64,000 nt of DNA, from assembly GCF_030332225.1 (NCBI RefSeq), contig NZ_JAOWIF010000028.1, positions 868,001 through 932,000 on the forward strand, written 5' to 3'. The notes under the pieces were generated by a model. The model was not told the origin of the DNA. It was given only the letters and a program-made list of their open reading frames with translations, and did not search any database. This document shows positions 10,896-20,149 of this stretch, in pieces. The DNA comes from Citrobacter sp. Cu233. GTDB taxonomy: Bacteria; Pseudomonadota; Gammaproteobacteria; Enterobacterales; Enterobacteriaceae. The position numbers and the translations under genes were made by a program. Numbering within the stretch: the stretch's first letter is position 1; the number at the start of each line of letters is the position of its first letter.

Positions 10896-11870
10896 ATGCA
10901 ATACAACACATTAGGAAAAACAGACCTTCGGGTCTCCCGCCTTTGCCTGGGCTGCATGACGTTTGGCGAACCCAACCGCGGCAATCACGCCTGGACGCTA
11001 CCGGAAGAAAGTAGCCGCCCGATTATCAAACATGCCCTTGAGGGTGGTATTAACTTTTTCGATACCGCAAACAGTTACTCCGCAGGCAGCAGTGAGGAAA
11101 TTGTCGGCCGTGCGCTGCGCGATTTCGCACGTCGTGATGACGTCGTAGTAGCCACCAAAGTTTTTCACCGTGTTAACGACCTGCCGGAAGGATTATCCCG
11201 TGCGCAAATTCTGCGTTCTATTGATGACAGTCTGAAACGTCTTGGTATGGACTATGTCGATATCCTGCAAATTCACCGCTGGGATTACAACACGCCGATT
11301 GAAGAAACGCTGGAAGCGCTTAATGACGTCGTGAAAGCCGGAAAAGCGCGCTACATCGGCGCATCATCCATGCACGCTTCGCAGTTTGCAGAGGCACTGG
11401 CCTTACAGAAGCAACACGGCTGGGCGCAGTTCGTCAGCATGCAGGATCACTACAACCTGATCTATCGCGAAGAAGAACGCGAAATGCTGCCGCTTTGCTC
11501 TCAGGAAGGCGTGGCGGTGATCCCATGGAGTCCGCTGGCGCGTGGTCGCCTGACACGTCCCTGGGGGGAAACCACCGCACGTCTGGTATCCGATGAAGTC
11601 GGTAAAAATTTGTACAACGAGAGCGATGAAAACGACGCGCAAATTGCTGCACGATTGACTGGCGTCAGTGAAGAACTGGGCGCTACACGAGCGCAGGTCG
11701 CTCTGGCATGGCTGTTAAGCAAACCCGGCGTCGCCGCACCGATTATCGGCACATCGCGCAAGGAACAGCTTGATGAGTTGCTCAATGCGGTGGATTTAAC
11801 ACTCAAGCCGGAGCAGATTGCTGAGCTGGAAACGCCGTACAAACAGCATCCGGTAGTGGGATTTAAATAA
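10896..11870 (+). CDS. yajO: Aldo-keto reductase YajO
   Basis: This 324-residue aldo-keto reductase matches E. coli YajO in length and sequence pattern. An upstream in-frame ATG at 10866 is available but the E. coli-like start is the ATG at 10896, preceded by AGGAG. The (alpha/beta)8 barrel shows the catalytic Asp and Tyr in INFFDTANSYSAG (about residue 50-60), Lys in VVVATKVFH, and His in LQIHRWD, the AKR tetrad. E. coli YajO reduces 2-carboxybenzaldehyde-type aldehydes with NADPH and has been proposed to act on 1-deoxyxylulose-related sugars; the natural substrate is unsettled. It lies after dxs in the same direction. Confidence 0.96.
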   Translation: MQYNTLGKTDLRVSRLCLGCMTFGEPNRGNHAWTLPEESSRPIIKHALEGGINFFDTANSYSAGSSEEIVGRALRDFARRDDVVVATKVFHRVNDLPEGLSRAQILRSIDDSLKRLGMDYVDILQIHRWDYNTPIEETLEALNDVVKAGKARYIGASSMHASQFAEALALQKQHGWAQFVSMQDHYNLIYREEEREMLPLCSQEGVAVIPWSPLARGRLTRPWGETTARLVSDEVGKNLYNESDENDAQIAARLTGVSEELGATRAQVALAWLLSKPGVAAPIIGTSRKEQLDELLNAVDLTLKPEQIAELETPYKQHPVVGFK

Positions 11871-11880
11871 GTCTCGGTTG

Positions 11881-11911
11881 GCCGGATAAGGCGATTACGC
11901 CACCATCCGGC
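11881..11911. repeat. REP-type palindrome
   Basis: GCCGGATAAGGCG at 11881-11893 and the facing CACCATCCGGC ending at 11911 form an imperfect REP unit between the convergent yajO and pgpA genes. Confidence 0.75.
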
Positions 11912-11919
11912 AAACCCAT

Positions 11920-12438
11920 TTAAATAATCCCTATCGGCCAGTGATGGCCGATAAAATACAGGATCCCGGCAGAAAGTATCCCGGCCACAATATCGTCGAT
12001 CATGATCCCCGTGCCGCCATGTACGTTACGATCGAACCAGCGAATCGGCCAGGGTTTCCACATATCCAGAATACGGAAAATCACAAATCCAGCGGCAACC
12101 CACTGCCAGTCGTTGGTCGGCAGCGCCATCAGGGTTATCCACATTCCGACAAACTCGTCCCAGACAATGCTTCCGTGATCGTGCACGCCCATATCTTTTG
12201 CCGTTTGATGGCACAGATAGACGCCGATACAGATCGACAGCATGACCACCAGTGAATAGAGTTGCCACGGCAGAAATGTCATTAAATACCAAAATGGGAT
12301 CGCCGCCAGCGATCCCATGGTGCCCGGTACAATCGGGCTCAATCCGCTGCCAAATCCGGTAGCCAGCAGGTGCCACGGATTGCGCATGCTCAAACGGCTT
12401 TTTGCGACATCTTTTTTAAGGCGCGGCAAAATGGTCAT
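11920..12438 (-). CDS. pgpA: Phosphatidylglycerophosphatase A
   Basis: This inner-membrane phosphatase removes the phosphate from phosphatidylglycerophosphate to give phosphatidylglycerol. Taking the ATG at 12438 ([15 protein letters not shown]) gives 172 residues, the E. coli length; a longer in-frame start at 12498 would run 60 bases further into thiL and is not needed. The family motifs are [34 protein letters not shown] and IMIDDIVAG. Its start overlaps the 3' end of thiL by 23 bases, so it is the last gene of the nrdR-ribD-ribH-nusB-thiL-pgpA cluster. Confidence 0.96.
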   Translation of the reverse strand: MTILPRLKKDVAKSRLSMRNPWHLLATGFGSGLSPIVPGTMGSLAAIPFWYLMTFLPWQLYSLVVMLSICIGVYLCHQTAKDMGVHDHGSIVWDEFVGMWITLMALPTNDWQWVAAGFVIFRILDMWKPWPIRWFDRNVHGGTGIMIDDIVAGILSAGILYFIGHHWPIGII

Positions 12439-13393
12439 ATCCTTTCCAGTCAAACGTGACGGGTTTTCCATCACGCGTAAAATGAATGCCTTCCACATCC
12501 GCGCTCATCTGCCCAATGCAGGTAAACGGTGTGCCGAGATGTCCCAGCGCGACGTCCAGCGCCCCACGATTCATTTCCGGTACGGTAAAGCATAACTCAT
12601 AATCTTCACCGCCCGAGAGCGCCCAACGCAACGCCTGTTCAGGCTCGACGTGTTGGGTAAACGCTGTGGAATATGGCAGCGCATCGACGTTAATCCGTGC
12701 GCCGCAGCCACTGGCATTAACGATATGCCCCAGATCTGAAATCAGACCGTCCGAAAGATCGATAGCGGCGCTCGCCAGGTCGCGCAGGGCTTGCCCTTGT
12801 AAAATTCGCGGCGTGGGACGCAGGTGGCGCTTGAGCAGATAGTCAGCATCTTGTGCATCGGCAACCTGCAACCGCTGCTGCAAAATTGCCAACCCGGCGG
12901 CACTGTCGCCCGGCGTACCGGTAACGTAAATCCAGTCACCCGGCTTCGCACCGGAGCGTTTTAAGGCCCGTCCAACCGGGACGTAGCCATGAATCCCCAG
13001 CGTCATTGACAACGGCCCACGTGTGGTGTCACCGCCAATCAGCTGCATATCATAATAATTCAGGAGCTCAAACAGGCCATCACTGAAAGCTTCAAGCCAG
13101 GCTTCATCGACATCAGGCAATGTAATGGCCAGCGTCAGCCATGCAGGATCGGCCCCCATCGCCGCCAGATCGCTCAAGTTCACCGCCAGCGCTTTCCAGG
13201 CAAGGTCTGTGGGATCGATATCGGGGAGGAAGTGGTTGCCTGCCACCAGCGTATCGGTGCTGATCGCCAGCGTCTGTTTTTCAGGGATGTTCAGAAGTGC
13301 GCAATCGTCGCCAATACCGGTTTCGACATCAAGACGAGAGCTTCTTACGCGGTCAAAATAACGGGCAATCAGGGAAAACTCGCCACATGCCAT
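12416..13393 (-). CDS. thiL: Thiamin-monophosphate kinase
   Basis: At 325 residues, this ATP-dependent kinase makes thiamin diphosphate from thiamin monophosphate, the last step of cofactor synthesis and one that supplies Dxs encoded nearby. Mg-binding aspartates are visible in [25 protein letters not shown] and AIDLSDGL, as expected for the PurM/ThiL fold. It follows nusB with a 76-base gap and overlaps pgpA. Confidence 0.97.
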   Translation of the reverse strand: MACGEFSLIARYFDRVRSSRLDVETGIGDDCALLNIPEKQTLAISTDTLVAGNHFLPDIDPTDLAWKALAVNLSDLAAMGADPAWLTLAITLPDVDEAWLEAFSDGLFELLNYYDMQLIGGDTTRGPLSMTLGIHGYVPVGRALKRSGAKPGDWIYVTGTPGDSAAGLAILQQRLQVADAQDADYLLKRHLRPTPRILQGQALRDLASAAIDLSDGLISDLGHIVNASGCGARINVDALPYSTAFTQHVEPEQALRWALSGGEDYELCFTVPEMNRGALDVALGHLGTPFTCIGQMSADVEGIHFTRDGKPVTFDWKGYDHFAAP

Positions 13394-13469
13394 ACGTTAT
13401 GCCTCAGCAGGAAAAAAGAAAAAGCCGGGGACAGTGGAAACAGGTTCCACCATCCAGCCGGCCTCGGGA

Positions 13470-13889
13470 TCACTTTTTGTTGGGGCGAATCACAGGTGCT
13501 GCTTTATCCAGTACGCCGTTGACGAATTTGTGGCTATCTTCAGCGCCGAAGGTTTTCGCCAGTTCAATCGCTTCGTTAATGGCCACTTTATACGGCACAT
13601 CACTACGCTTAGACAGTTCAAACAGCGCAATACGCAGCACGGCTTTTTCTACCTGACCCAGCTCTTCCAACAGGCGAGACAGGTAAGGCTTCATTAGTCC
13701 ATCCAGGTACGCGCTGTTAGTCGCCACCCCGGACAGCAGTTCACGGAAATACAGAACGTCGACATCTTTTACGTCCTGTTCCGCCAGGAACTGGTATTCA
13801 ACATCAGCGATGTCGTTCTGGGACAACTGCCAGGAGTAGAGCGCCTGGACGGCACACTCACGGGCGCGGCGACGAGCAGCAGGTTTCAC
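13470..13889 (-). CDS. nusB: Transcription antitermination factor NusB
   Basis: This 139-residue all-helical protein binds boxA RNA with NusE (S10) to prevent premature termination in rRNA operons. [18 protein letters not shown] at the N-terminus is the RNA-binding arginine-rich helix, and [20 protein letters not shown] is the conserved C-terminal segment. It lies 19 bases after ribH and leads into thiL. Confidence 0.98.
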   Translation of the reverse strand: MKPAARRRARECAVQALYSWQLSQNDIADVEYQFLAEQDVKDVDVLYFRELLSGVATNSAYLDGLMKPYLSRLLEELGQVEKAVLRIALFELSKRSDVPYKVAINEAIELAKTFGAEDSHKFVNGVLDKAAPVIRPNKK

Positions 13890-13908
13890 GGATTTCCCCT
13901 TACAAAAA

Positions 13909-14379
13909 TCAGGCCTTGATGGCTTTCAATACATTAATCATTTCAAGCGCAGTCAGTGCAGCTTCTGCGCCTTTGTTGCCGGCTTTGGTGCCAGCACGTT
14001 CGATGGCTTGTTCAATACTTTCGGTGGTCAGAACACCGAAGGCTACCGGAATGCCGCTGTCCTGAGCGACATGCGCCAGGCCATTGCTTGCACCGCCAGC
14101 CACATATTCGAAGTGTGCGGTACCGCCACGGATCACCGTACCTAACGCAATCACCGCGTCATATTTACCGGTTTTTGCCAGTGCGTCAGCCGCCAGCGGC
14201 AGCTCATACGCGCCTGGAACCCAAACGACGGTAATATTTTCATCTTTAACCTGACCAATACGTTTCAGGGCGTCGATCGCACCTTCCAGCAGGCTGTCAT
14301 TGATAAAGTTGTTGAAACGCGCAATGGTGATGGCGACGCGAGCGTCCGGGGTAGCAACGTTAGCTTCAATAATGTTCAT
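13909..14379 (-). CDS. ribH: 6,7-dimethyl-8-ribityllumazine synthase
   Basis: This 156-residue enzyme (named ribE in some E. coli annotations) condenses the ribityl-aminopyrimidine with dihydroxybutanone phosphate to make lumazine, the direct precursor of riboflavin. The substrate-binding [23 protein letters not shown] and [14 protein letters not shown] segments are all present. The family assembles as a 60-mer capsid. It lies between ribD and nusB, 86 bases after ribD. Confidence 0.98.
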   Translation of the reverse strand: MNIIEANVATPDARVAITIARFNNFINDSLLEGAIDALKRIGQVKDENITVVWVPGAYELPLAADALAKTGKYDAVIALGTVIRGGTAHFEYVAGGASNGLAHVAQDSGIPVAFGVLTTESIEQAIERAGTKAGNKGAEAALTALEMINVLKAIKA

Positions 14380-14465
14380 ATTCTTCCTTCGGATTCACTA
14401 GACCCCGCAGGGGGGCGGATTTTATCATAATAATCTGTGCGCTGCTTCCCTTTCGAACCGGGAGA

Positions 14466-15569
14466 TCATGCGCCCACTAAATGCAGGCAAAGGTCCGGAC
14501 CTACATGGCGTATTTCGTTGAATTTGAAATGGGGGGCGTCAGCCAGTTTCTCAAGGCCTGGAAGCACACATAATCCTCGGGCATCGCTCCCTAACAGTTT
14601 AGGCGCAACATAGACGATTAGCTCATCCACCACGCCGGCCTGTAATAACGCACCTGCAAGTGTTGGCCCCGCCTCAACCCAAATACTGTTAATTTGCTGC
14701 TTGCCCAACTGCATCATCAACACCACCAGATCCAGATGCCCGTTATGTTCCGGAACCTTCAGGCTATGAACCGTTTCCGGCCAGCTGCGAGGATCGTCCT
14801 GGGTACGGACAATCCAGGTTTCTCCGGGCTGTTGCACAATACGATGCGCCGGTGTCACCTGGTTTTGGCTATCAAGTACAATACGGATCGGCTGACGCAG
14901 ATTTTCCTGCGGATAACTCGCCTGGGTTGATTCCCCCAGTTCTTCCCAACGGACGGTAAGCTGAGGGTCATCCGCCAGTACCGTGGCACTGCTGGTTAAA
15001 ATGGCATGACTTTGCGCACGCAGGCGCTGAACATCGCGACGTGCCTGCGACGAGGTGATCCACTGGCTCTCACCACTGGCCATTGCCGTGCGGCCATCAA
15101 GCGAGGCCCCCAGCTTGAGCTGGACGTAGGGGAATCCGGTACGCATCCGTTTGAGAAAGCCCTTATTGAGTTGCTCAACTTCGCTCATCATCAGGCCATG
15201 GCTGACGTCAACGCCCGCCTGCTGCAAGCGATAAAGCCCGCGGCCAGCGACCTGTGGATTAGGATCCTGCATAGCGGCAACAACACGCGTCACACCGGCG
15301 GCGATCAGCGCATCGCAGCACGGCGGCGTGCGACCATGATGACTACAGGGCTCAAGCGTAACGTAGGCGGTTGCCCCCTGTGCTTTTTCTCCCGCCATAC
15401 GCAGAGCATGGACTTCGGCATGAGGCTCGCCCGCGCGATGGTGATACCCCTCACCAACGATTTCCCCATCTTTAACAATCACACAGCCCACGTTGGGATT
15501 GGGGTGAGTAGTAAAACGTCCGCGCGCAGCAAGCTTCAACGCTCGCGCCATGTACAATTCATCCTGCAT
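14466..15569 (-). CDS. ribD: Bifunctional riboflavin deaminase/reductase RibD
   Basis: This 367-residue protein carries out two consecutive riboflavin steps. The N-terminal zinc deaminase (residues about 1-145) has HAEVHALRMAG and PCSHHGRTPPCCDAL. The C-terminal NADPH-dependent reductase (from about 147) has LKLGASLDGRTAMASGESQW and VEAGPTLAGALL. It begins three bases after nrdR's stop, so the pair is cotranscribed. Confidence 0.98.
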   Translation of the reverse strand: MQDELYMARALKLAARGRFTTHPNPNVGCVIVKDGEIVGEGYHHRAGEPHAEVHALRMAGEKAQGATAYVTLEPCSHHGRTPPCCDALIAAGVTRVVAAMQDPNPQVAGRGLYRLQQAGVDVSHGLMMSEVEQLNKGFLKRMRTGFPYVQLKLGASLDGRTAMASGESQWITSSQARRDVQRLRAQSHAILTSSATVLADDPQLTVRWEELGESTQASYPQENLRQPIRIVLDSQNQVTPAHRIVQQPGETWIVRTQDDPRSWPETVHSLKVPEHNGHLDLVVLMMQLGKQQINSIWVEAGPTLAGALLQAGVVDELIVYVAPKLLGSDARGLCVLPGLEKLADAPHFKFNEIRHVGPDLCLHLVGA

Positions 15570-15572
15570 GGC

Positions 15573-16037
<465 letters not shown>

Positions 16038-16176
16038 TTAGTGGTTCGCAGAAATCTATTTTACCCTGAACTGGCGTGACAACAAAGGCGGAGCGCTTTT
16101 GAGACAAAGGATCGATGCCTTCGAGCTCTGCGCACACTACCATTATGCTATCGCGACAATGAAGGAAGTAATCACA

Positions 16177-16716
16177 ATGACAAGACGTTACCTAAGAATT
16201 CTCCTGGTGGGAAGCCTCTTTAGCCTCAGCGCCTGTGCACAGCAAAGCGAAGTACGCCAGATGCATCAAAGCGTTAGTACGTTGAGCCAGGAGATGACGC
16301 AGCTGAATCAGGAAACGGTAAAAATTACGCAACAAAATATGTTGAATGCAAAATCGACCAGCGGAGCCTACCTGCTACCCGGTTCCAAAACGCCTGCCCG
16401 GCTGGATAGTCAGATCGGCACATTGCGTATGTCTCTGGTGAATATTGCGCCAAATGCGGCTGGAACGCGCCTGACACTGCGTATTCAGGGGGAATCGAAT
16501 ACCCCGCTCCCTGCCTTTAGCGGTACTGTAGAGTACGGACAGATTCAGGGCACCACAGACAACTACCAGGAAGTGAATGTACAGAATCAGTTGATAAACG
16601 CCCCGGCGAGTATCCTTGCCCCCAGCGATGTAGACATTCCGTTGCAGTTAAACGGACTGTCTCCTGACCAGTTAGGTTTTATTCGCATCCACGACATCCA
16701 GCCTGTTAGCCAATAA
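16177..16716 (+). CDS. yajI: DUF3251 lipoprotein YajI
   Basis: This is a 179-residue lipoprotein of unknown role. The ATG at 16177 is preferred over the upstream in-frame ATG at 16099: it is preceded by GAAGGAAG and gives a clean lipoprotein signal MTRRYLRILLVGSLFSLSAC with lipidation Cys20 (LSAC). Residues 25-55 form a short Gln/Ser-rich coiled coil (VSTLSQEMTQLNQETVKITQ). The rest is a beta-rich domain matching E. coli YajI in length. It precedes tsx in the same direction. Confidence 0.9.
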   Translation: MTRRYLRILLVGSLFSLSACAQQSEVRQMHQSVSTLSQEMTQLNQETVKITQQNMLNAKSTSGAYLLPGSKTPARLDSQIGTLRMSLVNIAPNAAGTRLTLRIQGESNTPLPAFSGTVEYGQIQGTTDNYQEVNVQNQLINAPASILAPSDVDIPLQLNGLSPDQLGFIRIHDIQPVSQ

Positions 16717-16721
16717 ACTTT

Positions 16722-16749
16722 TTGCGGAACGTTTTTGTGCGTTCCGCAA
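16722..16749. terminator. Hairpin after yajI
   Basis: TTGCGGAACG (16722-16731) and CGTTCCGCAA (16740-16749) form a perfect ten-base stem five bases after the yajI stop. No U-run follows, so it may protect the 3' end rather than terminate by itself. Confidence 0.5.
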
Positions 16750-16879
16750 CACCAGCCCACCTCATTTTGTTACTCCTCTGACATAAACGATATTTCTGGT
16801 AAAACTTGGCAACATTCACTGGAGCCAGTACAATTCGCCGCCTAAAGTACGCAAACGTGAACGCAATCGATTACGTGAA

Positions 16880-16930
16880 TGATAGAACTGTGAAACAAGA
16901 CATATTTTTGTGAACAATGATTTTTATAAT
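16880..16930 (+). promoter_or_regulatory. tsx promoter with CRP/CytR-type sequences
   Basis: TATAAT at 16925-16930 is a consensus -10 about 85 bases before tsx. Just upstream, CTGTGAAAC and TTTTGTGAACAATG repeat the TGTGA half-site expected for CRP, in the same arrangement I recall for the CRP/CytR-controlled E. coli tsx promoter. No clear DeoR palindrome was seen. Confidence 0.55.
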
Positions 16931-17014
16931 AGGCTCCGAAGAAATACGAAATATTTAGAAACGCAATTTGCGCCTTTTTCACTCCCGAAAGGGATTTCAA
17001 ACAGTGGCATACAT

Positions 17015-17896
17015 ATGAAAAAAACATTACTTGCAGCCGGTGCAGTGCTGGCGCTCTCCTCGTCATTTACTGTTGCAAACGCGGCAGAAAATGACAAACC
17101 GCAATATCTTTCCGACTGGTGGCATCAGAGCGTTAACGTTGTGGGTAGCTACCACACTCGCTTCGGACCGCAGCTCCGTAACGATACCTACCTGGAATAC
17201 GAAGCGTTTGCCAAGAAAGATTGGTTCGACTTCTATGGTTACATGGATGCACCGGTATTCTTCGGTGGTAACACCGATGCGAAAGGTATCTGGAACCACG
17301 GCTCTCCGCTGTTCATGGAAATCGAACCCCGTTTCTCCATCGACAAACTGACCGGTACCGACCTGAGCTTCGGTCCGTTCAAAGAGTGGTATTTCGCGAA
17401 CAACTACATCTACGACATGGGTCGTAACAAAGATGGCCGCCAGAGTACCTGGTACATGGGTCTGGGTACCGACATCGACACCGGCTTGCCGATGAGCCTG
17501 TCCATGAACGTGTACGCTAAGTACCAGTGGCAGAACTACGGTGCTGAGAACGAAAATGATTGGGACGGCTACCGTTTCAAAGTGAAGTACTTTGTACCAA
17601 TTACCGAACTGTGGGGCGGTAACCTGAGCTACATCGGTTTTACCAACTTTGACTGGGGTTCCGATCTGGGTGATAAGAGCGCCTACGCTGAGAATGGCAT
17701 TAAACAGCGTACTAACAACTCTATCGCCTCCAGCCACATTCTGGCGCTAAACTATGACCACTGGCATTATTCTGTCGTTGCCCGTTACTGGCACAACGGT
17801 GGTCAGTGGAACGATAACGCGGATCTGAACTGGATGAATGAAAACGTTCGTTCTACCGGTTGGGGTGGTTACCTGGTTGTAGGTTACAACTTCTAA
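17015..17896 (+). CDS. tsx: Nucleoside-specific outer-membrane channel Tsx
   Basis: This 294-residue beta-barrel takes up nucleosides and is a receptor for phage T6 and colicin K in E. coli. An in-frame start at 16910 would add 35 non-signal residues; the ATG at 17015 gives a proper Sec signal ([23 protein letters not shown]) and mature [16 protein letters not shown], matching E. coli length. Alternating aromatic barrel strands run to the terminal YLVVGYNF, an outer-membrane insertion signal ending in Phe. It is followed by a good terminator. Confidence 0.97.
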   Translation: MKKTLLAAGAVLALSSSFTVANAAENDKPQYLSDWWHQSVNVVGSYHTRFGPQLRNDTYLEYEAFAKKDWFDFYGYMDAPVFFGGNTDAKGIWNHGSPLFMEIEPRFSIDKLTGTDLSFGPFKEWYFANNYIYDMGRNKDGRQSTWYMGLGTDIDTGLPMSLSMNVYAKYQWQNYGAENENDWDGYRFKVKYFVPITELWGGNLSYIGFTNFDWGSDLGDKSAYAENGIKQRTNNSIASSHILALNYDHWHYSVVARYWHNGGQWNDNADLNWMNENVRSTGWGGYLVVGYNF

Positions 17897-17918
17897 TCCA
17901 GTAAATTAATCAAAGACA

Positions 17919-17943
17919 AGCCAGCTTAACCGCTGGCTTTTTT
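17919..17943 (+). terminator. Rho-independent terminator of tsx
   Basis: AAGCCAGC and GCTGGCTT flank a six-base loop and are followed by six T residues (17938-17943). It overlaps the last bases of the convergent WYL regulator gene. Confidence 0.85.
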
Positions 17944-18634
17944 ATGGCCGATCTTCACAGCGTACTTTACGTAAAAAGTCACTTAGCGAACGATCTGCGG
18001 ATTCGCGGAAATGCCTGTCGAGCGGCGTGATCTTCAGACAACGATCAACGCGAAAACAGCGATAATCGTCACGATTCTCACACCATGCAACCAGTAGCCA
18101 GTGCTCGCCCCAGAAAAATAACCCCAACGGCTGAACATCTCGCCAGGAGAGATTCCCGGACTCATCGCGATAATGTAGCGCCAAAATCTGCTGCACCGAA
18201 ACCGCGCGATGAATAAGATCGAACGCACGGCGTGAATGCGGCTGATTGCCAAAATCAGGTGCGTAAATCCGCGCTTGTTCGGCCCTGCGCCGACTCTCTG
18301 GCGGCAATATCGCCAGCACTTTTTCCTGCGCAGATTCCAGCGCCTGTGAGAGTGAATCCCCACCCCATGTTTTCAGTAGCCGAATAGCCACCATCAACGC
18401 TTCTGATTCGTGCTGCGTTAACATCAACGGCGGCAGATCATATCCGGCCATTAAGCGATATCCACTGCCCGCTTCGCCTTCAATGGGCACACCGGATAAA
18501 GAGAGATCGCGGATATCGCGATAAATCGTGCGTTCAGAAACCTCAAGACGTTCTGCCAGCAGCGCCGCCGTTGTCACTCGCCTGCCACGCAGGATTTGTA
18601 CAATCTGAAACAAGCGGTCGGCGCGTCTGGTCAT
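17942..18634 (-). CDS. WYL-domain transcriptional regulator (YafY/DeoR-like helix-turn-helix)
   Basis: This 230-residue regulator has an N-terminal winged helix (TRRADRLFQIVQILRGRR, then ERLEVSERTIYRDIRDLSL, residues about 2-50) and a C-terminal WYL domain (VSVQQILALHYRDESG, then DVQPLGLFFWGEHWLLVAWC, FRVDRCLKI). Such proteins sense small ligands or nucleic acid ends. It is the second gene after a VOC-family gene, 22 bases apart, and a perfect palindrome lies upstream of the pair, suggesting self-regulation. E. coli has yajD at this place instead. Confidence 0.85.
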   Translation of the reverse strand: MTRRADRLFQIVQILRGRRVTTAALLAERLEVSERTIYRDIRDLSLSGVPIEGEAGSGYRLMAGYDLPPLMLTQHESEALMVAIRLLKTWGGDSLSQALESAQEKVLAILPPESRRRAEQARIYAPDFGNQPHSRRAFDLIHRAVSVQQILALHYRDESGNLSWRDVQPLGLFFWGEHWLLVAWCENRDDYRCFRVDRCLKITPLDRHFRESADRSLSDFLRKVRCEDRP

Positions 18635-18656
18635 CTTTACTCTCTCTCAGGAATTA

Positions 18657-19022
18657 TTACGCAGGCTGATGTAAGCCAACACGATTGCCTTCGCTGTCGG
18701 TAAATAACGCAATCGTGCCGATATCCTGCCCCAGTTCAAGTGGCCCAAACACACATTTGCCACCCGCCGTTGTGACACGATCGAGCGTTGCCGCCAAATC
18801 GTCCGTATGCAGGTAAATAATAGCGCCCTGCTGCGAAGGTATCATTCCGTCAAATTTTGCCAGTGCGCCGCCGGGAGCCGGATCCTGATGCGGAAATACC
18901 GCCAGATCGGCACAATCCATCTTCTCCCGGCGCAGCGAAACCTGCATCACCGGCTCATAAAATGCAACGGCGCGATCCATTTCCACTACTGGAATTTCAA
19001 ACCAGTTAATGACATTTTTCAT
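18657..19022 (-). CDS. VOC (glyoxalase/bleomycin-resistance fold) family protein
   Basis: This 121-residue single-domain protein has the vicinal-oxygen-chelate fold signature: N-terminal INWFEIPVVEMDRAVAFYEPVM, central ALAKFDGMIPS and IIYLHTDDLAATLDRVTTAGG, and C-terminal FTDSEGNRVGLHQP with the metal-ligand glutamate. The reaction cannot be named; members include glyoxalases, dioxygenases and binding proteins that sequester antibiotics. It shares an operon with the WYL regulator immediately downstream. Confidence 0.85.
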   Translation of the reverse strand: MKNVINWFEIPVVEMDRAVAFYEPVMQVSLRREKMDCADLAVFPHQDPAPGGALAKFDGMIPSQQGAIIYLHTDDLAATLDRVTTAGGKCVFGPLELGQDIGTIALFTDSEGNRVGLHQPA

Positions 19023-19069
19023 ACATCCTCCTGCCTTAATGAGTAAGTTCAGGAGGACTATAAAACAGG

Positions 19070-19095
19070 ACTACTGACAGCATACTGTCAGTAGT
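19070..19095. promoter_or_regulatory. Perfect palindrome, likely operator of VOC/WYL operon
   Basis: ACTACTGACAG (19070-19080) and CTGTCAGTAGT (19085-19095) are exact inverted copies around CATA. The site lies 48 bases upstream of the VOC start, where a promoter would be, and a DNA-binding dimer such as the adjacent WYL protein could occupy it. Confidence 0.6.
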
Positions 19096-19114
19096 ATTGT
19101 GACGATATACAAAC

Positions 19115-19144
19115 AAAAAAAATCCCGACCTTGCGATCGGGATT
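19115..19144 (-). terminator. Rho-independent terminator of the secDF operon
   Basis: On the minus strand AATCCCGA and TCGGGATT form a stem followed by a run of eight T residues, 23 bases beyond the secF stop. Confidence 0.85.
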
Positions 19145-19167
19145 CCAGTTCTTTTGCTCTTCGTCGA

Positions 19168-20139
19168 TTAAGGCAGAATTGACGGCTGATCCGCCCCTTC
19201 TTTCTCAACCTTCTGCTGCAGCATGTGTTCACGCTTCATACCCAGCTTCAGCGCCAGCGCCGATGCTACGTAGATAGACGACGCCGTACCGATGGACACA
19301 CCGATCAGCATGGTCAGCGAGAAACCTTCCAGTACCGGGCCACCGAACAGGAACAGCATCAAAATAACCATCAACGTGGTACCGGATGTAATCAACGTAC
19401 GGTGCAGCGTCTGGGTCAATGACACGTTAAAGATTTCGTAAGGCGTACCGCGACGGATCTTGCGGAAGTTTTCACGAATACGGTCAGATACCACGATACT
19501 GTCGTTCAACGAGTAACCGATTACCGACATCAGTGATGCAACGATAGTCAGGTCAATCTCAATATGGAACAACGACAGGATCCCGAGCGTAATGATAACG
19601 TCGTGCGCCAATGCGATAACCACACCTGCCGCCAGTCGCCACTCGAAGCGGAAACCAACATATACCAGGATGGAGATCAGCGCCGCCATCAGCGCCATCG
19701 CACCGGTTTGTGCAAGATCGGCCCCCACGCTCGGCCCAACGAATTCAATTCGCTTCACCGCCGCGTTCTGGTTGGTGGATTCGTTAATCACACTCAACAC
19801 TTTGCTGCCCAACACCTGGCCGCCGTTTGCCCCTTCAGTTGGCGGCATACGCACCATAATGTCGTGGCTACTGCCGAAGTTCTGCAGCAGCGGATCCACA
19901 AAGCCCGCTTTCTCCAGCGCATCGCGCATCACGTCCATGTCCGCTGGTTTTTCCAGCGTAATTTCAATCACCGTACCACCGGTGAAATCGAGCCCCCAGT
20001 TAAACCCACGCACGCCCATCACAATGATGGCCGCAATCAGCAGGAAACCAGAAATGCCGAAAGCCCAGTAGTCCCAGCGCATAAAGTCCCAGACTTTACG
20101 GCCGTGGTTCAATTGTTCAACAGTATATTCCTGTGCCAC
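19168..20139 (-). CDS. secF: Protein translocase accessory subunit SecF
   Basis: SecF pairs with SecD to pull translocating proteins into the periplasm using the proton gradient. The start is the GTG at 20139 ([26 protein letters not shown]), preceded by GAGGAG; this gives 323 residues as in E. coli, whereas the frame is open further upstream into secD. Six membrane segments and a periplasmic loop ([12 protein letters not shown]) are apparent, with the RND-like helix [12 protein letters not shown]. It follows secD by ten bases. Confidence 0.97.
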   Translation of the reverse strand: MAQEYTVEQLNHGRKVWDFMRWDYWAFGISGFLLIAAIIVMGVRGFNWGLDFTGGTVIEITLEKPADMDVMRDALEKAGFVDPLLQNFGSSHDIMVRMPPTEGANGGQVLGSKVLSVINESTNQNAAVKRIEFVGPSVGADLAQTGAMALMAALISILVYVGFRFEWRLAAGVVIALAHDVIITLGILSLFHIEIDLTIVASLMSVIGYSLNDSIVVSDRIRENFRKIRRGTPYEIFNVSLTQTLHRTLITSGTTLMVILMLFLFGGPVLEGFSLTMLIGVSIGTASSIYVASALALKLGMKREHMLQQKVEKEGADQPSILP

Positions 20140-20149
20140 ATCGCACTCC

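Noticed and set aside
12439-12498. Longer N-terminus for pgpA
   Set aside because: The extra 20 residues are encoded inside thiL and do not match the family; the ATG at 12438 gives the usual length.
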